Source: Peribacillus deserti
GTDB lineage: Bacteria; Bacillota; Bacilli; Bacillales; DSM-1321
Direction of reading: 5' to 3'
Assembly (NCBI RefSeq): GCF_016909175.1
Contig: NZ_JAFBFI010000005.1
Coordinates: forward strand, 156,586 to 220,585
DNA length: 64,000 bases
Position numbers and translations under genes: made by a program. This document shows positions 45,823 to 54,678 of the stretch, in pieces. The notes beneath the pieces are model-generated. The model did no database searches, was not told where the DNA came from, and saw nothing but the letters and a program-made list of their open reading frames with translations. Position 1 is the stretch's first letter. Each line of letters starts with the position of its first letter.

Positions 45823-46575
45823 CTAAACCGCAGCATCGCTGAGACCTTCATCCTGCAGCACCTTCTCGGCCTTCAGCTTTTTTTTATAAACAAAATTGGA
45901 AAGAGAGATACTGATCTCATAAAGAGCCAGCAAGGGTATAATGACCAAAATATCAGATATAAAATCCGGCGGTGTAATGAGAATGGAGACGACTATTAAA
46001 GCAAAATAAGAAATTTTCCTTGCTTTTACCAGCCTTTCTGGATGAATAACGCCCAGTCTTGTTAAAAACATAACGACGACCGGCATTTCAAATAAAAATC
46101 CAAAAGGCAGGGTTATGTTGATCATAAACCCAAAATATTTTTCGGCAGTAAAGAATGTTTCGAATTGACCGGCAGTTAGATTTGTTAAAAATCCCAGTAC
46201 AATAGGAAACAACACAAAATAGCCAAATGATATTCCCAAAATGAATAACAAAAATAATGCCGGGATAAATCGGAGTGTTACCTTTCGCTCTTCGCTGTTG
46301 AGGGCAGGCGCAACAAACCTCCATGTTTGAAATGCCCCGACCGGAATAGCAGCTGCCAGAGCACATACTCCAGATAATGTCATATAAACCCATAAAATAT
46401 CACTCGGACCTAAGATTGCGAGCTTTCCATTTAAATCCCTGACTAACCATGCATAGATATCCTGGACAAAAATAAACGCGCAAAGGAGGGAGAAGATAAA
46501 CGCACATAATGTTTTAATGATGCGCTGGCGGAGTTCGTCTAAATGTTCTATGAGGTGGATATCTTTGTTTTGCAT
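45823..46575 (-). CDS. tatC: Twin-arginine translocase subunit TatC
   Basis: 250-aa, six-helix core receptor of the Tat export pathway. HLDELRQRI near the N-terminus is the signature that contacts twin-arginine signals, and the Glu of NSEERKVTLRF lies in the right loop. GGAGGTATTAGA precedes the ATG. Operon with tatA, divergent from a Tat-exported phosphatase, so it probably forms a minimal TatAC translocase dedicated to it, as TatAdCd-PhoD does in B. subtilis. Confidence 0.95.
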   Translation of the reverse strand: MQNKDIHLIEHLDELRQRIIKTLCAFIFSLLCAFIFVQDIYAWLVRDLNGKLAILGPSDILWVYMTLSGVCALAAAIPVGAFQTWRFVAPALNSEERKVTLRFIPALFLLFILGISFGYFVLFPIVLGFLTNLTAGQFETFFTAEKYFGFMINITLPFGFLFEMPVVVMFLTRLGVIHPERLVKARKISYFALIVVSILITPPDFISDILVIIPLLALYEISISLSNFVYKKKLKAEKVLQDEGLSDAAV

Positions 46576-46633
46576 TCTAATACCTCCAGTTAAGTAGTCC
46601 AGCAGAAGTGGTTCAAAAGAGTCTAATTAAAAG

Positions 46634-46663
46634 AAGATGTAAGCTTGACTCCACTTACATCTT
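46634..46663 (-). terminator. Intercistronic hairpin tatA-tatC
   Basis: AAGATGTAAG / CTTACATCTT, followed by CTTTTAATT on the minus strand. Probably a leaky terminator giving more TatA than TatC. Confidence 0.7.
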
Positions 46664-46674
46664 AAGCTTGAAGT

Positions 46675-46875
46675 TTAAACTGTCTTTTTGCCTTTTTCTA
46701 GAAATCCTTCTGCCTTTTGTTCATCATCTGATACTAAGTCACGTGTTGATTTTTTGAACTCTTTTAATGTGGAACCAACGGCACGGCCTAATTCAGGCAA
46801 TTTGGAAGGGCCGAAAATGATTAGTGCAATCACAAGAACAAGAATCAATCCAGGAATTCCAATGTTTTGAAGCAT
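46675..46875 (-). CDS. tatA: Twin-arginine translocase subunit TatA
   Basis: 66-aa pore-forming subunit: one N-terminal helix ([20 protein letters not shown]), the FGP hinge, then an amphipathic helix [20 protein letters not shown] and an acidic tail. Start at ATG 46875 because AGGAGGTAAT lies directly before it; the upstream 13 codons have no site. Confidence 0.95.
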   Translation of the reverse strand: MLQNIGIPGLILVLVIALIIFGPSKLPELGRAVGSTLKEFKKSTRDLVSDDEQKAEGFLEKGKKTV

Positions 46876-46940
46876 GACATTACCTCCTATGTAATTTTTT
46901 AATGCAGGGTACACTCCAATCCATTAAGACCCATAGCGAG

Positions 46941-46992
46941 TGCATCAGGTGGTGATATCCCGATGTAGATTCCTACGCGCGTGAACACCTGA
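46941..46992. other. Inverted repeat in tatA-phoX intergenic region
   Basis: ATCAGGTG / CACCTGAT 8-bp arms about 36 bases apart, just upstream of tatA. Possibly regulatory; no known motif. Confidence 0.4.
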
Positions 46993-47198
46993 TCTCAAGA
47001 TTGATTATAGTGAAGGATAGACCAAATGTTAATTAAGCCAGTGTAAAAAATAGTAAATAAATTATTAATTTTGAGAAAGATAGTATCCCAGTTTCTATGG
47101 AGTAAACGAGCGTCACACTATGGAATGTTTATGGATTACGTAAATAGTCGGACCCCTTTTTCCTTTTTCCTTTTTCTATTCAGTCTATTCTAAATCAT

Positions 47199-47260
47199 TT
47201 TACAATTTCTTCACGAACTTTAACCCAGCCGTTACAAAACTTGGATTTAAACTTAATATT
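47199..47260 (+). promoter_or_regulatory. PhoP-type boxes and -10 element of the phosphatase gene
   Basis: Four TT-ACA-like hexamers, TTTACA (47199), TTCACG (47210), TTAACC (47220) and GTTACA (47231), are spaced 10-11 bp apart, as PhoP dimers require. TAATAT (47254-47259) lies 17 bases after the last box. This predicts induction by phosphate starvation through PhoPR. Confidence 0.72.
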
Positions 47261-47314
47261 TTCAATTTAATATGAGAATTGTTAAAAATAACTGACGAGG
47301 AGATAAACGACCAA

Positions 47315-48757
47315 ATGGAAAATCTAACAACTAAAAATGGCTTTAACAGACGCGACTTTTTAAAAGCTGGAGGAATGAGCACACTTGCCCTGACACTCGG
47401 CTCTACTGGGATTCTGTCAATCGGTTCCACGGTAAAGGCAGACGCTTCCAATAATCCAGCCAGCGGGGCTGGCGGATATGGTCCTTTAGTTCCTGATCCC
47501 AATGGAATTATGGATCTTCCCAAAGGTTTTCATTACAAAATTATCTCTGAAGAAGGCGGCCAGTTGACAAATGGAACAGCTATTCCAGGTGCATTTGATG
47601 GGATGGCAGCTTTCGAGGGTCCAAAAAATACTACTATCCTTGTCCGCAATCACGAATTGTCCTCAGGTGCAGAACATCCGGTAGTTGGGAGAAACCCTTA
47701 TGATCCGGCCGCAGCAGGCGGCACAACTACACTAGTTATTGATAATGCCCGTAACGTAATTAAAGAATATGTAACATCTTCAGGAACAATCAGAAACTGC
47801 GCTGGAGGAGCGACTCTTTGGGGCACATGGCTGACATGTGAAGAAACCCGTACTGCGACACACGGGTATGTTTTTGAAGTTGACCCGCAGGACCCGGAAA
47901 ACGAGATGTCAAGAACTCCTATTAAGGATATGGGCCGCTTCTCCCATGAGGCATGCGCCATTGACCCGGCGACAGGATATGTGTATTTGACAGAGGATGC
48001 AACGCCTAGCTATCTGTATCGCTTTATCCCAAATGACACCACCCAGAAACCGGGTGCCTTGCAAAAAGGCGGGAAATTGTATGCGGCTGCCATAGAGGAG
48101 ATCTCTTCCCCTTCGGCGAGCACGTTCAAAACCGGACAAAAAATAGGAATTGTGTGGAAGGAATTGAATCCCGAATTATGTCGGGAGGATGCTAAAGCAC
48201 AAGGCTGCATAGAGTTCAAAAAGCTTGAAGGAGCGTTTTTCCAAGCGGGCGTGTTCTGGTTTGACGACAGCTCTGCCGGCGCAAAAAACCTCGGACGCAT
48301 TTACCGCTACATACCGTCAACAAATACATTGGAGCTTTTCTACGAAGCAACAGATGCACAAAAAATGGAATCTCCGGATAATATTTGCATGACGCCATGG
48401 GGCGATCTTTGGTTCGCTGAAGATGGATCTGGAAACGATAGAATTATGGGGATCACTCCAGAAGGCGAGATCTACCCTTTTGCCAGCAACCGTCTCAGCG
48501 GATCTGAATTGGCAGGTCCTATTTTCTCACCTGACGGAAAGACCCTTTTTGTTAATATTCAAAGCCCTGGGAAAACCTTTGCCATCTGGGGTCCATTCGC
48601 ACGCAGCAACTCAGCCCGTGCTAGGGAAATGTCATACGCGACACCTTCAAAACACTTCGCACCACAGGTTTCGGACAAGCTTGTTAAATTTGCTGAAAAC
48701 CAGGGCATTTCTGTTCTTGAAGCAGCTGCATTTGAGCGCCATGGTTTAAAGATTTAA
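47315..48757 (+). CDS. Tat-exported PhoX-like phosphatase (DUF839)
   Basis: 480-aa DUF839/PhoX-family protein, the calcium-dependent type of extracellular alkaline phosphatase. The twin-arginine signal is FNRRDFLKAGG, followed by a hydrophobic stretch and a cleavage region near VKADAS. LVRNHEL, GGTTTLV, CEETRT and the SPDNICMTPWGDLWFAEDG block are typical; the Glu/Asp-rich sites fit metal binding. Start at ATG 47315 (GAGGAG upstream, slightly long spacing); a TTG 12 codons earlier is possible. Position next to tatAC and the PhoP boxes support a phosphate-scavenging role. Confidence 0.9.
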   Translation: MENLTTKNGFNRRDFLKAGGMSTLALTLGSTGILSIGSTVKADASNNPASGAGGYGPLVPDPNGIMDLPKGFHYKIISEEGGQLTNGTAIPGAFDGMAAFEGPKNTTILVRNHELSSGAEHPVVGRNPYDPAAAGGTTTLVIDNARNVIKEYVTSSGTIRNCAGGATLWGTWLTCEETRTATHGYVFEVDPQDPENEMSRTPIKDMGRFSHEACAIDPATGYVYLTEDATPSYLYRFIPNDTTQKPGALQKGGKLYAAAIEEISSPSASTFKTGQKIGIVWKELNPELCREDAKAQGCIEFKKLEGAFFQAGVFWFDDSSAGAKNLGRIYRYIPSTNTLELFYEATDAQKMESPDNICMTPWGDLWFAEDGSGNDRIMGITPEGEIYPFASNRLSGSELAGPIFSPDGKTLFVNIQSPGKTFAIWGPFARSNSARAREMSYATPSKHFAPQVSDKLVKFAENQGISVLEAAAFERHGLKI

Positions 48758-48765
48758 TTAAACAC

Positions 48766-48814
48766 AGGGAGGGTTTTTCTACTTACAATTATGAAGCAGA
48801 AAAAACCTCCCTGA
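48766..48814. terminator. Terminator of the phoX-like gene
   Basis: CAGGGAGG-TTTTTCT / AGAAAAA-CCTCCCTG large hairpin 9 bp after the stop codon. Confidence 0.8.
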
Positions 48815-49123
48815 AGAAGTTTAATAGGTATTTTTATTCCTCCGGTATTTACATAATAAAGGTTCTAATGTTTCATTTACTATAAGGCTGGAAGAATTAA
48901 ATTGTAAAACCGAGCTTTGCAGATTTAAGTGATTTATTCTTTGGTCTCCATTTAGTACGAATATGGTTTGGTAGTGTAAAATATTTATCAAATAATGTTT
49001 TATTTCAACTATCATGAAAATAGACTTCGTTTGTGTAATAGACCAGGAAAACGCAGTTCCGCCTATAAATCATATCATTACCCAGAAAATAGTTAGTTTG
49101 ATTTAGCTGTTATCTGGTAACAC
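48815..49123. other. Intergenic, no supported gene
   Basis: A 64-codon minus-strand frame (49015-48821) exists but has no ribosome-binding site and no recognisable family, so no gene is called. Confidence 0.4.
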
Positions 49124-49447
49124 TCAAACCTGTTTTTCTTTTATCTGTTCACGGATCCTTTGAAGTTCTTCTAAAGACAGCTCACCTAGAGATTCTCTAA
49201 TTTCTTCCTCAATTAGGTTTCTGTTGCTTTCTTGATATTGATCCCACCATTCTCGAAGACCTTCCGTCTTATCCAAAATGTATTCGATATCTATCTCTTC
49301 TACTTCATCATCTGACAGATAATCCAATACTGATGCTAACATACTAGCCAGGTTACCGATTTCATCCTTGTTTTGTGGATTATTTGCCAATTGAACAACT
49401 TTTTCATTATCCGCCGCTTCATTGGTTTGTGCAGGCTTTCGTGGCAT
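49124..49447 (-). CDS. Hypothetical charged, helical protein
   Basis: 107 aa, very rich in Glu/Lys/Asn, with probable coiled-coil at the C-terminus (IREQIKEKQ). AAGGAGCGAAACG precedes the ATG. Middle part NLASMLASVLDYLSDDEVEE suggests a helical bundle. No family recognised. Confidence 0.65.
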   Translation of the reverse strand: MPRKPAQTNEAADNEKVVQLANNPQNKDEIGNLASMLASVLDYLSDDEVEEIDIEYILDKTEGLREWWDQYQESNRNLIEEEIRESLGELSLEELQRIREQIKEKQV

Positions 49448-49593
49448 CGTTTCGCTCCTTACTCATCTTATTAATATACCTTTTAGTATTACCATTAAAA
49501 ATGAATCGATTAAATTGACTCCGAATTTGTAATATTAATTTGGGCTGGATGTGTCGGACTGAAGACTATTTTTTGTTTTGGTATTATACAGCT

Positions 49594-49625
49594 GTTTCTT
49601 CAACTAATGCACCCTTTAGTTTAAG
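49594..49625. repeat. Terminator-repeat outer arm
   Basis: TTTCTTCAACTAATGCACCC then TTTAGTTTAAG, single arm. A separate AAAGCATGAG / CTCATGCTTT hairpin follows at 49660-49697. Confidence 0.5.
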
Positions 49626-49699
49626 TACATATTGGAATGGTTAGACATAGTTGAAATCGAAAAAGCATGAGGCAGATAAAATCCGTCTCATGCTTTATT

Positions 49700-49867
49700 C
49701 ATTTCGTTAGTCTTTATCAGATACAAAACTAACAATTAAATTATTTTCTTCCATGAAGAATTACATAGATTTTATGTTTTTTAATTTGATTAGTACAAAC
49801 TCAAATGCCAATACCATTTATTGTTAATAGTATCTAATTCTTCTAATAATATTCTTTCTATTCTTTC
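49700..49867. other. Degenerate coding-like region
   Basis: Minus-strand frames such as ERIERILLEELDTINNKWYW and MEENNLIVSFVSDKD suggest a decayed small gene. Not assignable. Confidence 0.3.
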
Positions 49868-49943
49868 ACTAACTGCCAGTAAGTGGGACAACAAACAATG
49901 ACTGCCGAAGTTGCCATTGTTCTTAAACAAACGCACCCGTTTC
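49868..49943. repeat. Terminator-repeat copy 11 (full length)
   Basis: CACTAACTGCCAGTAAGTGG, GACAACAAACAATG, core GACTGCCGAAGTTGCC, TTCTTAAACAAACGCACCCG. All three parts present, core mutated. Confidence 0.6.
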
Positions 49944-50218
49944 AAAGACTTTATAATCCATATAAATAATCTTGAGATCTACTGAAGGTATATATTTAGA
50001 CCCTGAATTGAACTGGCCTTTTGTCTTTGAGTGATATATAAAATAGCTTTGGAGCAATGAGAATTTTTTGCATAATAAAATAGATAGTTTTCTTAGGAAA
50101 ATGGCCTGCAACAGGAGAGTATTATGAGGGATTTATTAGGTTATTTTCTTATAGCTCAGGCAATTATAACTATCGGACCACCCGATAGTTGAAAAATAAA
50201 ATTATTTAATCAGAATAA

Positions 50219-50716
50219 TTACTCTTGCAGTTGATTTAAAACCAGTTTCAATACATTGTTCTGTGACAAATCATTAGTCAAAATTGTTTCTCCCTCCACG
50301 CCAAGATAATCATTTGGATTCCACCAGGCACGTAAAGAATCTTCTCCAAATTCCACCTTTTTCGAACGAGAGTTATGACGTATAACTGTTTCTTCAAAGG
50401 ATAAATCAAAATAATATGTATATGCCTTACCGTTATATAAGCAGATTAAGTTATTCAGCATTTCACCATAGAGGTTTTTATTTAAAATTCCTTCCAGAAT
50501 GACATATTCACACTTACCTTTACCGTATTCGGTAATTTGACGAATCAAATTAATTGAAAGGTTCCCTTCTCTATCGTGAACCTTCAACATTTCACGACGA
50601 ACATTATCCTGAGAAACCAAGAGGTTCCCTCTTCCAAATTGGTTTTGAAGACTTTTTGCGATCGTCGTTTTTCCACTGCCAGAGTTACCTCGAATAATAA
50701 TTAGCTTAGATTCCAC
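50219..50716 (-). CDS. P-loop kinase / AAA-family ATPase
   Basis: 165-aa P-loop protein of the small-molecule kinase type. Walker A GNSGSGKTTIAKSLQ is at residues 9-23, followed by LLVSQDNVRREML and a YVILEGILNK strand as the second acidic site. Start is GTG 50716 with GGGGGGCGG upstream. Comparable proteins phosphorylate nucleosides, sugars or antibiotics; substrate unknown. Short inverted repeat AACTATCGG / CCGATAGTT follows the stop. Confidence 0.8.
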   Translation of the reverse strand: MESKLIIIRGNSGSGKTTIAKSLQNQFGRGNLLVSQDNVRREMLKVHDREGNLSINLIRQITEYGKGKCEYVILEGILNKNLYGEMLNNLICLYNGKAYTYYFDLSFEETVIRHNSRSKKVEFGEDSLRAWWNPNDYLGVEGETILTNDLSQNNVLKLVLNQLQE

Positions 50717-50980
50717 AGTCCGCCCCCCTACGTCTCCTAATTGGTATATAATCTTCTATTGTTTAAAACAACATTATCTTACCTTTGATTCTTTCAATAT
50801 AGAACTAACGCACCCGCAAATCAGTACGGAGAAATTACACAAGCTATAGTAACTACCAGACAAAATAAAAGCTGATAATACTGTTTATGCCTAAGTCATT
50901 TTCTTATTAAACTTCTTCATGGACTTCCCCCTGCTTTGTCTTTTATATCAATAATCAATGACGCCCTATAAATTTTCGAA
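50717..50980. other. Intergenic with repeat fragment
   Basis: Contains only AACTAACGCACCCGCAAATC at about 50803 (repeat arm). No gene recognised. Confidence 0.45.
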
Positions 50981-51556
50981 TTAGCAATGCATTCCTCTAA
51001 TAAATAAGCCGTTTTCTTCAATTATTTCCTTACAAATTTCAAAGTTCCCTGAAGTCTTACAATAAATTGGAAGGGATAAGTCGTAATTCCCGATTATGAC
51101 TGTCTCCAGAGAAGGAAAGAAGAAGTTTGTAAAAAACACTTCATGTATGGACAGGTTCGCAAAAAATTTTAGGGCTTCCTCATCTTCTATTTTGTAAATT
51201 CCTTTATTGGTGGAAAACCATTTTCTGAAATGACTTGCCTCTGTTTTATTTAAGGAGCTTAATTTTTGTTTGATCTCGCTCTTACTGAACTCTTTTTTAT
51301 TCAGAAGCACATACACATCACTATTATGAAAAAGTTGCATAAAGGCACTTATGAATCTAGGACCATTTGTTTTATTGTGCTGCGGAAATTGTAAGAGAGT
51401 TGATGCCTCTTGCTCCGTAAGAACACGATCATACACATCTATAATTCCGCCATAAGGATATAGTGTTTCTGGTTCTTCTAATAATTGTGTATTAAATTTT
51501 TTAAATATAGAATGAAGCTTATCCACTTCTTCATTCGCCGCTAATATTATTCTCAT
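50981..51556 (-). CDS. Hypothetical protein, 191 aa
   Basis: Soluble, mixed alpha/beta composition, beginning MRIILAANEEVDKLHSIFKK and containing EFSKSEIKQKLSSLNKTEAS. No helices, signal or motif recognised. The upstream TACGGGGTATGAT is a modest ribosome site. Length and even codon use suggest a real gene. Confidence 0.6.
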   Translation of the reverse strand: MRIILAANEEVDKLHSIFKKFNTQLLEEPETLYPYGGIIDVYDRVLTEQEASTLLQFPQHNKTNGPRFISAFMQLFHNSDVYVLLNKKEFSKSEIKQKLSSLNKTEASHFRKWFSTNKGIYKIEDEEALKFFANLSIHEVFFTNFFFPSLETVIIGNYDLSLPIYCKTSGNFEICKEIIEENGLFIRGMHC

Positions 51557-51712
51557 ATCATACCCCGTATAGTGTTAATCGTTAACTATAGTTTAGCATC
51601 TTCAAGGGATACTGTCGTACATCCTTTTAGCACCCATAAATAAGCGCCGGAGCAACACCGCTTACTCAAGTATGTCTGGGTTACACACTCATTCTGTTCG
51701 GTTAAGACAACA

Positions 51713-51735
51713 AAAAAACACCTTAAAAAGGTGCT
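51713..51735 (-). terminator. Terminator of the 154-aa membrane protein gene
   Basis: CACCTT / AAGGTG with AAAA loop; TGTTTTTTTG follows on the minus strand. The gap 51557-51712 holds only a worn repeat core (GCGCCGGAGCAACACCGC). Confidence 0.75.
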
Positions 51736-51737
51736 TA

Positions 51738-52202
51738 CTAGTTATATATCCTTTTAAAATAATGAATCATCATCATGTTAAATATAACCTCAACAATAAT
51801 GGATATAATAATATCGATTAAATTGGTTTCTTCCATTGAATGATAAGGTGCGAAGAAAAGGATGTAAGAGTACCCAACGATATTCATTCCGATGGAAAGT
51901 AAGGTTGTCCTTAGAAAGATTGGAATCGTCAAACTAAAGAAAGGCAGAAAGAAGTCTTTTTTGTGCCCCTTTTTGTGAATCTGAAACAATATATAAATTC
52001 CTACCGCATTGATGGCAAGAAAGCAAATCAAATCGATCAAATCGTATGTATTCATCGTAGATGGGCTTATCACTATGGAAAACGACAATATAGTCAAAGC
52101 TGTCAATATCCAAAATGTAATTTGATAATTCTTCTTTTGTTTCTCGCTGAGCGTATTTTCACGTAATGCAGTAACTAGTGCGTTAATATTCCAGATATAC
52201 AT
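51738..52202 (-). CDS. Hypothetical membrane protein, 154 aa
   Basis: About four membrane helices (ITFWILTALTILSFSIVI, LICFLAINAVGIYILFQI). AAAGGGGTCCATC precedes ATG. Family not recognised. Confidence 0.65.
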   Translation of the reverse strand: MYIWNINALVTALRENTLSEKQKKNYQITFWILTALTILSFSIVISPSTMNTYDLIDLICFLAINAVGIYILFQIHKKGHKKDFFLPFFSLTIPIFLRTTLLSIGMNIVGYSYILFFAPYHSMEETNLIDIIISIIVEVIFNMMMIHYFKRIYN

Positions 52203-52429
52203 GATGGACCCCTTTTACTATTAATCTCCTGATTAAGTATAGAGAATAACAAATTTTATTTCTATTATTAATTTTTGGAAGTGAAAACTACATCAAGAAA
52301 AGGACCAACTCGATCCTTTTCCAAACTTCCTCCACTTTCCAAGCCCTCACATACATATCAGTATTTCATTTATATAATGAACCCCTTTCGCCGCCTTATT
52401 TATGGCACAAAGTATGTAACTTGGTAGAA

Positions 52430-52733
52430 GTAAAAATGGCTGCAGAAGCAGCCATTTCTTCTTCAACTTACGCATCCGTTACCCACCGATGAATCGCACA
52501 AACCAGTAATTCACCACAGAGAATGAAAATAGGCGGGGCAGAGGATACTGTTTTAGTGCTGGAGCAGAAGGTCTTTGAACTATGGTGCCTAGAGCCCAAT
52601 CGTTAGTCTGACGGGAGCGGCCACGCTATACCACCCAGTTTATATCTAACTTCATGAGGCCCAGCCTTTTATAAAAACTAGTTTTTCCGGGTCAATATTT
52701 CTGCCTTTTTTCAGTTTTTATTTTCATGGGAAG
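52430..52733. repeat. Terminator-repeat copy 12 joined to long element L2
   Basis: Core GGCTGCAGAAGCAGCC (52440-52455), arm TTCAACTTACGCATCCGTTA, then the long conserved non-coding segment: GTAATTCACCACAGAGAATG, CTGTTTTAGTGCTGGAGCAG, GAACTATGGTGCC, GTCTGACGGGAGCGGCCACG and, at the end, CAGTTTTTATTTTCATGGGA. About 250 bp, lacking any open frame. Confidence 0.75.
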
Positions 52734-52773
52734 AAAAAGCAACTGTTTCTAAAAAGGGGACAGTTGCTTTTTG
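52734..52773 (-). terminator. Terminator of the 69-aa gene
   Basis: AAAAAGCAACTGT / ACAGTTGCTTTTT perfect arms; T-run on the minus strand. Confidence 0.9.
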
Positions 52774-52784
52774 TATTCCAATAT

Positions 52785-52994
52785 TTAATTGCCGCCTCCG
52801 CCGAACCCACCAAAGTGGTCGTTCTTAGCATTGTGTAATACACTCTCAGTATAAGTCTGCTGTGCACTTGAAGCGTTCTTGATTCCTTTATCAACATCTG
52901 GCAAATGTGAATTGCCTTTCTTATGAATGTAATTAGCAATTCCCGTAACCCCAAATACAGCAGCTAGAAAACCTACAATCCATAACCAGAACAT
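52785..52994 (-). CDS. Small membrane protein, 69 aa, Gly-rich tail
   Basis: N-terminal helix MFWLWIVGFLAAVFGVTGIA, then a hydrophilic region and a tail FGGFGGGGN. AAAGGAGCGAGCATT precedes ATG, and an excellent terminator follows. It resembles sporulation or cell-surface small proteins in general style only. Confidence 0.65.
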   Translation of the reverse strand: MFWLWIVGFLAAVFGVTGIANYIHKKGNSHLPDVDKGIKNASSAQQTYTESVLHNAKNDHFGGFGGGGN

Positions 52995-53453
52995 AATGCT
53001 CGCTCCTTTTCAGCTATAAAGTGTTTATTTTACTTTTCTTGTAATATCCGATTCGGTTAGAACAAATAATTTCACACAATATCGTATGCAGCTGGTCGAT
53101 GACGGGCAATTAAACCTGGTATACTAGCTCCTTCATACTTTCATAAACCCCGCTCCTTTATATATCTAATATCCCTTACATTTAACTCCTTCTTTACTCT
53201 CCTCAATTAATTTTGGTTTTTGTGTAATATAACTATTATTCGTTAACAACATCATCAGTTCCTTCTTCAACAAGACTGCCTGATCTCTAGTCTGCCCATG
53301 AAGAATTCTTTTGCGAATGGATGGAGAGCCCAGATTATTACCCTAGCTATTTCTACCTTTATTTTATTCGCCTCTCTTAAAAGGTTGGGATAGTTATATT
53401 TCTTTTTATATTACCCACGTGTAACTGTTGTTTTCACTGGAGTGCAGCTTGTT
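52995..53453. other. Intergenic, no gene recognised
   Basis: Includes a worn repeat fragment (TTCTTCAACAAGACTGCC) at 53260 and the promoter region of the 69-aa gene. No ORF supported. Confidence 0.45.
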
Positions 53454-53537
53454 GAACTAACCTGCTATGTTAGATGAACAACAAAAAGGGCTGCCGCAGC
53501 AGCCAGTGTTCTTCAACTAACGCACCCGTTAATTGAA
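53454..53537. repeat. Terminator-repeat copy 13 (best full-length copy)
   Basis: CTAACCTGCTATGTTAGATG, AACAACAAAAAGG, core GGGCTGCCGCAGCAGCC, then TTCTTCAACTAACGCACCCG and TTAATTGAA. On the minus strand the core is followed by CTTTTTGTTGTTC. It lies 60 bp after the XRE gene. Confidence 0.85.
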
Positions 53538-53596
53538 TAATTTTGTTGTCTTTTATTGTCATCGTAAAAAGAAAAGACAGGAATAATGAACACTAT

Positions 53597-53818
53597 TTAT
53601 CCTTGAGTGTCTTCGTCATTTTTGTATTCTAAAATGTCTCCAGGCTGACATTCTAAAGCCTTACAAATCGCCTCTAAAGTTGATAATCGAATTGCTTTCG
53701 CCTTTCCATTTTTCAAAATAGAAAGGTTAGCCATTGTTATTCCAACCCTCTCCGAAAGTTCTGTTACGCTCATTTTCCTTTTAGCCAGCATCACATCAAT
53801 ATTGATTATAATCGCCAT
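53597..53818 (-). CDS. XRE-family small regulator (YozG-like)
   Basis: 73-aa single helix-turn-helix protein (KRKMSVTELSERVGITMANL, about residues 13-32; then KALECQPGDILEY). Start at ATG 53818, because TGAGGTGAAAACA lies upstream. It is encoded 10 bp after the DUF2975 gene and is the intact counterpart of the relic at 10480. It probably autoregulates through the palindrome over the shared promoter. Confidence 0.9.
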   Translation of the reverse strand: MAIIINIDVMLAKRKMSVTELSERVGITMANLSILKNGKAKAIRLSTLEAICKALECQPGDILEYKNDEDTQG

Positions 53819-53828
53819 TGTTTTCACC

Positions 53829-54311
53829 TCAGACCGTTAAATCATTTTCTGATTTTATATTAATCGCTTCTTGCAAAAGTTTCTGGAGAACAGCAGCAAA
53901 GACTGCGATAACCATTGAAGCAAAAATAAAGAGCATTCCAATCAATATGACACCTGGGGCGTCGTCTAACTCCGCAAAGATATAGAAGAATGGCATACCA
54001 ACCACAAATAAGCCACTGATTGTGATTGCACAATATTTTATATTTTTTAGTGCTATTACAGATATTTCCGAGAATGCTTTGTTCTTGTCAATATAACTTA
54101 AAAGTTTAAAAGCCTGATACAATGCAACGAAAAACGGTATCGCCGCTACATACATAACTATTACAATACCATATAGTACATAAGCGAACTCCGAATTACT
54201 TTCTCCTGCGTCTTTAACTATCATAGGCAACCCATATACACATAAAGCAAAAACTGGAGCTCCAATCAGAAAAACAGCTATTTTTAAAAAGATTGTTGAA
54301 CCTCGTTTCAT
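53829..54311 (-). CDS. DUF2975 membrane protein (YoaS-like), copy B
   Basis: 160 aa, four helices, starting MKRGSTIFLKIAVFLIGAPV at ATG 54311 (AGAGAGGTGC upstream). Clear paralogue of copy A: LYQAFKLLSYIDKNKAFSEI matches LYQVYKLLTYIERNNAFSEL. First gene of the DUF2975-XRE operon. The pair is thought to act as a membrane protein with its transcription regulator; ligand unknown. Confidence 0.88.
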   Translation of the reverse strand: MKRGSTIFLKIAVFLIGAPVFALCVYGLPMIVKDAGESNSEFAYVLYGIVIVMYVAAIPFFVALYQAFKLLSYIDKNKAFSEISVIALKNIKYCAITISGLFVVGMPFFYIFAELDDAPGVILIGMLFIFASMVIAVFAAVLQKLLQEAINIKSENDLTV

Positions 54312-54340
54312 AAAAAGCACCTCTCTTATTTATTGTTCTT

Positions 54341-54378
54341 TTTGATTTTAACACGCTATTTATCGTTTTACAATAAAA
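54341..54378 (-). promoter_or_regulatory. Promoter/operator of DUF2975 copy B
   Basis: Minus strand: TTGTAA, 17 bases, TAAAAT, as in copy A. The palindrome over the -35 (54358-54378) keeps both half-sites (TTTATTGT and ACGATAAAT) with two mismatches. Upstream AACAATAATAATATAA is also conserved with copy A. Confidence 0.7.
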
Positions 54379-54446
54379 TGTTATTGTCCTTTATTATATT
54401 ATTATTGTTGTAAAAATATCCTTTAAATTTCAGACAAATATAAAAA

Positions 54447-54470
54447 GCATTCCTTTACAAAGAAATGCCC
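54447..54470. repeat. Hairpin repeat left of the IS element
   Basis: GCATTCCTTTACAAAGAAAT plus GCCC, identical to 56348-56371 on the other side of the IS. Each copy is a small hairpin with T-run on the minus strand, that is, terminator-like. Confidence 0.6.
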
Positions 54471-54590
54471 AGAGTGTAGACAAAATCAATTTCAAACAAA
54501 CTTTGTCGCGAAAAATGAGGTTTGTCAATTTATTTCTTGTATATATGGTGGCTTTTCTAAAGTTAAGCACTATATATTGAGGGTTAAATA

Positions 54591-54598
54591 TTATTAAA
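54591..54598. repeat. Left target-site duplication of the IS1595 element
   Basis: TTATTAAA, repeated exactly at 56311-56318 directly outside the other inverted repeat. Confidence 0.9.
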
Positions 54599-54678
54599 GG
54601 CTGTTTTCGCATAGATTGTTGCTTTTTTGACCATAATAATAGAGTATTGATATAATGCGGTCTGGAGGCGTTCAAATA

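Noticed and set aside
48821..49015. 64-aa minus-strand frame after the phoX-like gene
   Set aside because: No ribosome-binding site, no family and no matching terminator; treated as chance.
49923..50111. 62-aa minus-strand frame ending in a repeat copy
   Set aside because: Its last residues are repeat sequence and the start has no ribosome site; at most a gene remnant.
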